DNA from: Thermoplasmata archaeon
Lineage (GTDB): Archaea > Thermoplasmatota > Thermoplasmata > Thermoplasmatales > Thermoplasmataceae
Length of the DNA stretch: 6,400 bases
Direction: 5' to 3'
Assembly: GCA_021804185.1 (NCBI GenBank)
Contig: JAJZKL010000071.1
Span: 1 to 6,400, forward strand
Shown: in pieces, positions 5,970 to 6,400 of the stretch
Position numbering within the stretch: the stretch's first letter is position 1
How the letters are laid out: each line of letters starts with the position of its first letter
The notes under the pieces: model-generated
The model's input: the letters and a program-made list of their open reading frames with translations, nothing else
Database searches by the model: none
What the model was told of the DNA's origin: nothing
Translations under genes and position numbers: made by a program

Positions 5970-6071
5970 TGCACGGGCTGTATCATAACCGCAGGTGAAA
6001 TGATAACGTTCACTCCCCAGAAGATAACTGTCTTAACCAAGGTTCTTTTCGCAAAGCCTACATTTTTCCAT
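5970..6071 (-). pseudogene. Upstream in-frame extension of the protease-like gene, interrupted by TAA
   Basis: From the ATG at 6071 the frame reads MEKCRLCEKNLG, then TAA at 6033-6035, then DSYLLGSERYHFTCGYDTAR, then ARAL and on without a break into the gene at 5969. CxxC lies before the stop (residues 4 and 7) and HxxC after it (residues 24 and 27), a spacing that would suit a small CCHC zinc site. A TATA-like box centres about 29 bases before the ATG. The simplest reading is a nonsense mutation in a formerly 315-residue protein. The alternatives are a sequencing error, read-through, or a 12-codon leader peptide ahead of a re-initiated gene. Confidence 0.5.
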
Positions 6072-6096
6072 ACTGAATTTTCCCTGTGATCAAAGG

Positions 6097-6103
6097 CTAA
6101 ATA
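6097..6103 (-). promoter_or_regulatory. TATA-like box (TATTTAG on the minus strand) for the protease-like gene
   Basis: TATTTAG reads on the minus strand from 6103 to 6097, centred about 29 bases before the ATG at 6071, close to the leaderless geometry seen for the membrane protein gene. A second candidate, TTTATAAA at 6112-6119, would place the transcript start near 6089 with a leader of about 18 bases. Either choice puts the ATG at 6071, not the TTG at 5969, at the front of the mRNA. Confidence 0.45.
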
Positions 6104-6141
6104 CTTTTACATTTATAAAACAAATTTATTTGATGATTTGT

Positions 6142-6148
6142 AAAAAAA
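6142..6148 (-). terminator. T7 tract downstream of the right-edge membrane protein gene
   Basis: Seven consecutive T on the minus strand lie 38 bases after the TAA of the partial membrane protein gene. Archaeal RNA polymerase terminates at such oligo-T tracts without needing a hairpin. The tract also separates that gene from the promoter of the protease-like gene. Confidence 0.5.
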
Positions 6149-6185
6149 TAGAATAATACTGGGTATAAGAATTAAGATACAGAAA

Positions 6186-6398
6186 TTATGGAGGTGAGAG
6201 AAGATGCTGTGGAACAGCTTCAATTGCTGTTATTGCAGCAAGTACCGCCGATACTATCAGACCAACCCAGAACAGTACCAGTATGACAGTCCATCCCTTT
6301 GAGGCTTTGTCTCTTCCTGGAAGCATATCATATATGAGTGTTGTAGGAAAGGTGAATATTCCTGTCAGACCAAAAGCTATGTAAAGGCCAAACCTTTC
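6186..6398 (-). CDS. Membrane protein, C-terminal 70 residues (partial)
   Basis: The minus strand is open from the window edge to TAA at 6186-6188. The 70 residues begin ERFGLYIAFGLTGIFTFP and hold two hydrophobic segments, about 5-24 and 36-60, joined by a charged loop LPGRDKASKG, and end in a short AVPQHLLSPP tail. The lower-amphipathicity, Leu/Ile/Val-rich segments and steady codon pattern support a real transmembrane protein. By the positive-inside rule the basic loop should be cytoplasmic, leaving the C-terminus outside. The N-terminal part lies outside the window and the family is not recognised. Confidence 0.65.
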   Translation of the reverse strand, partial: ERFGLYIAFGLTGIFTFPTTLIYDMLPGRDKASKGWTVILVLFWVGLIVSAVLAAITAIEAVPQHLLSPP

Positions 6399-6400
6399 AA

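Noticed and set aside
5966..6013. A 15-codon GTG-started frame (minus strand) whose TGA overlaps the TTG at 5969, suggesting coupling
   Set aside because: The G-rich stretch ahead of the GTG is only one or two bases away, too close for an SD, and the in-phase extension of the main gene explains the same bases better.
6033..6035. Recoding of the in-frame stop as pyrrolysine or selenocysteine
   Set aside because: The codon is TAA. Known archaeal recoding uses UAG or UGA, and TAA also serves as the ordinary stop of the first moeA, the aminotransferase and the right-edge gene here.
1..6400. tRNA, rRNA, CRISPR array or insertion sequence
   Set aside because: No cloverleaf, no regularly spaced repeats and no intact transposase or paired terminal repeats were found on reading both strands.

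Overview
The window looks like a chromosome segment of an archaeon, most likely in or near the Thermoplasmata. Three things point this way: archaeal TATA-like boxes sit about 22-29 bases upstream of several start codons with no ribosome binding site (leaderless genes), two moeA genes lie in tandem with the second fused to a periplasmic-binding-protein-like domain (an arrangement common in archaea), and arginine and isoleucine codons lean to AGA/AGG and ATA. The lineage is inferred from style only; no marker gene or RNA gene is present.

Bases 1-2831 form a plus-strand molybdenum/tungsten cofactor block. It holds the last 41 codons of one MoeA-type molybdopterin molybdenumtransferase, a second MoeA with a C-terminal PBP-like domain that starts at the end of the first, and a MoeB/ThiF/HesA-type E1-like adenylating enzyme with its own TATA-like box. 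MoeB-type enzymes activate the C-terminus of MoaD-like sulfur carriers (and of ubiquitin-like SAMPs in archaea), while MoeA inserts metal into molybdopterin, so the block covers the sulfur-activation and metal-insertion steps.

Bases 3000-3485 (minus) encode a small, unrecognised four-helix membrane protein with a well-placed leaderless promoter. A 307-base spacer with a 9-bp inverted repeat separates it from a divergent class V aminotransferase of the alanine/serine-glyoxylate type (3793-4929, plus).

Bases 5124-6071 (minus) are the most unusual part. The main open frame encodes a chymotrypsin-fold protein of the Nal1-like type whose catalytic His and Ser positions are occupied by Arg and Glu, so it appears to be a pseudoprotease. 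Its reading frame continues upstream of the first usable internal start to a promoter-positioned ATG at 6071, but one in-frame TAA (6033-6035) interrupts it. The two halves on either side of this stop carry CxxC and HxxC, as though a small zinc-binding head had been cut off by a nonsense codon. The window closes with the C-terminal 70 codons of another membrane protein on the minus strand (6186-6398), followed by a T7 terminator-like tract.
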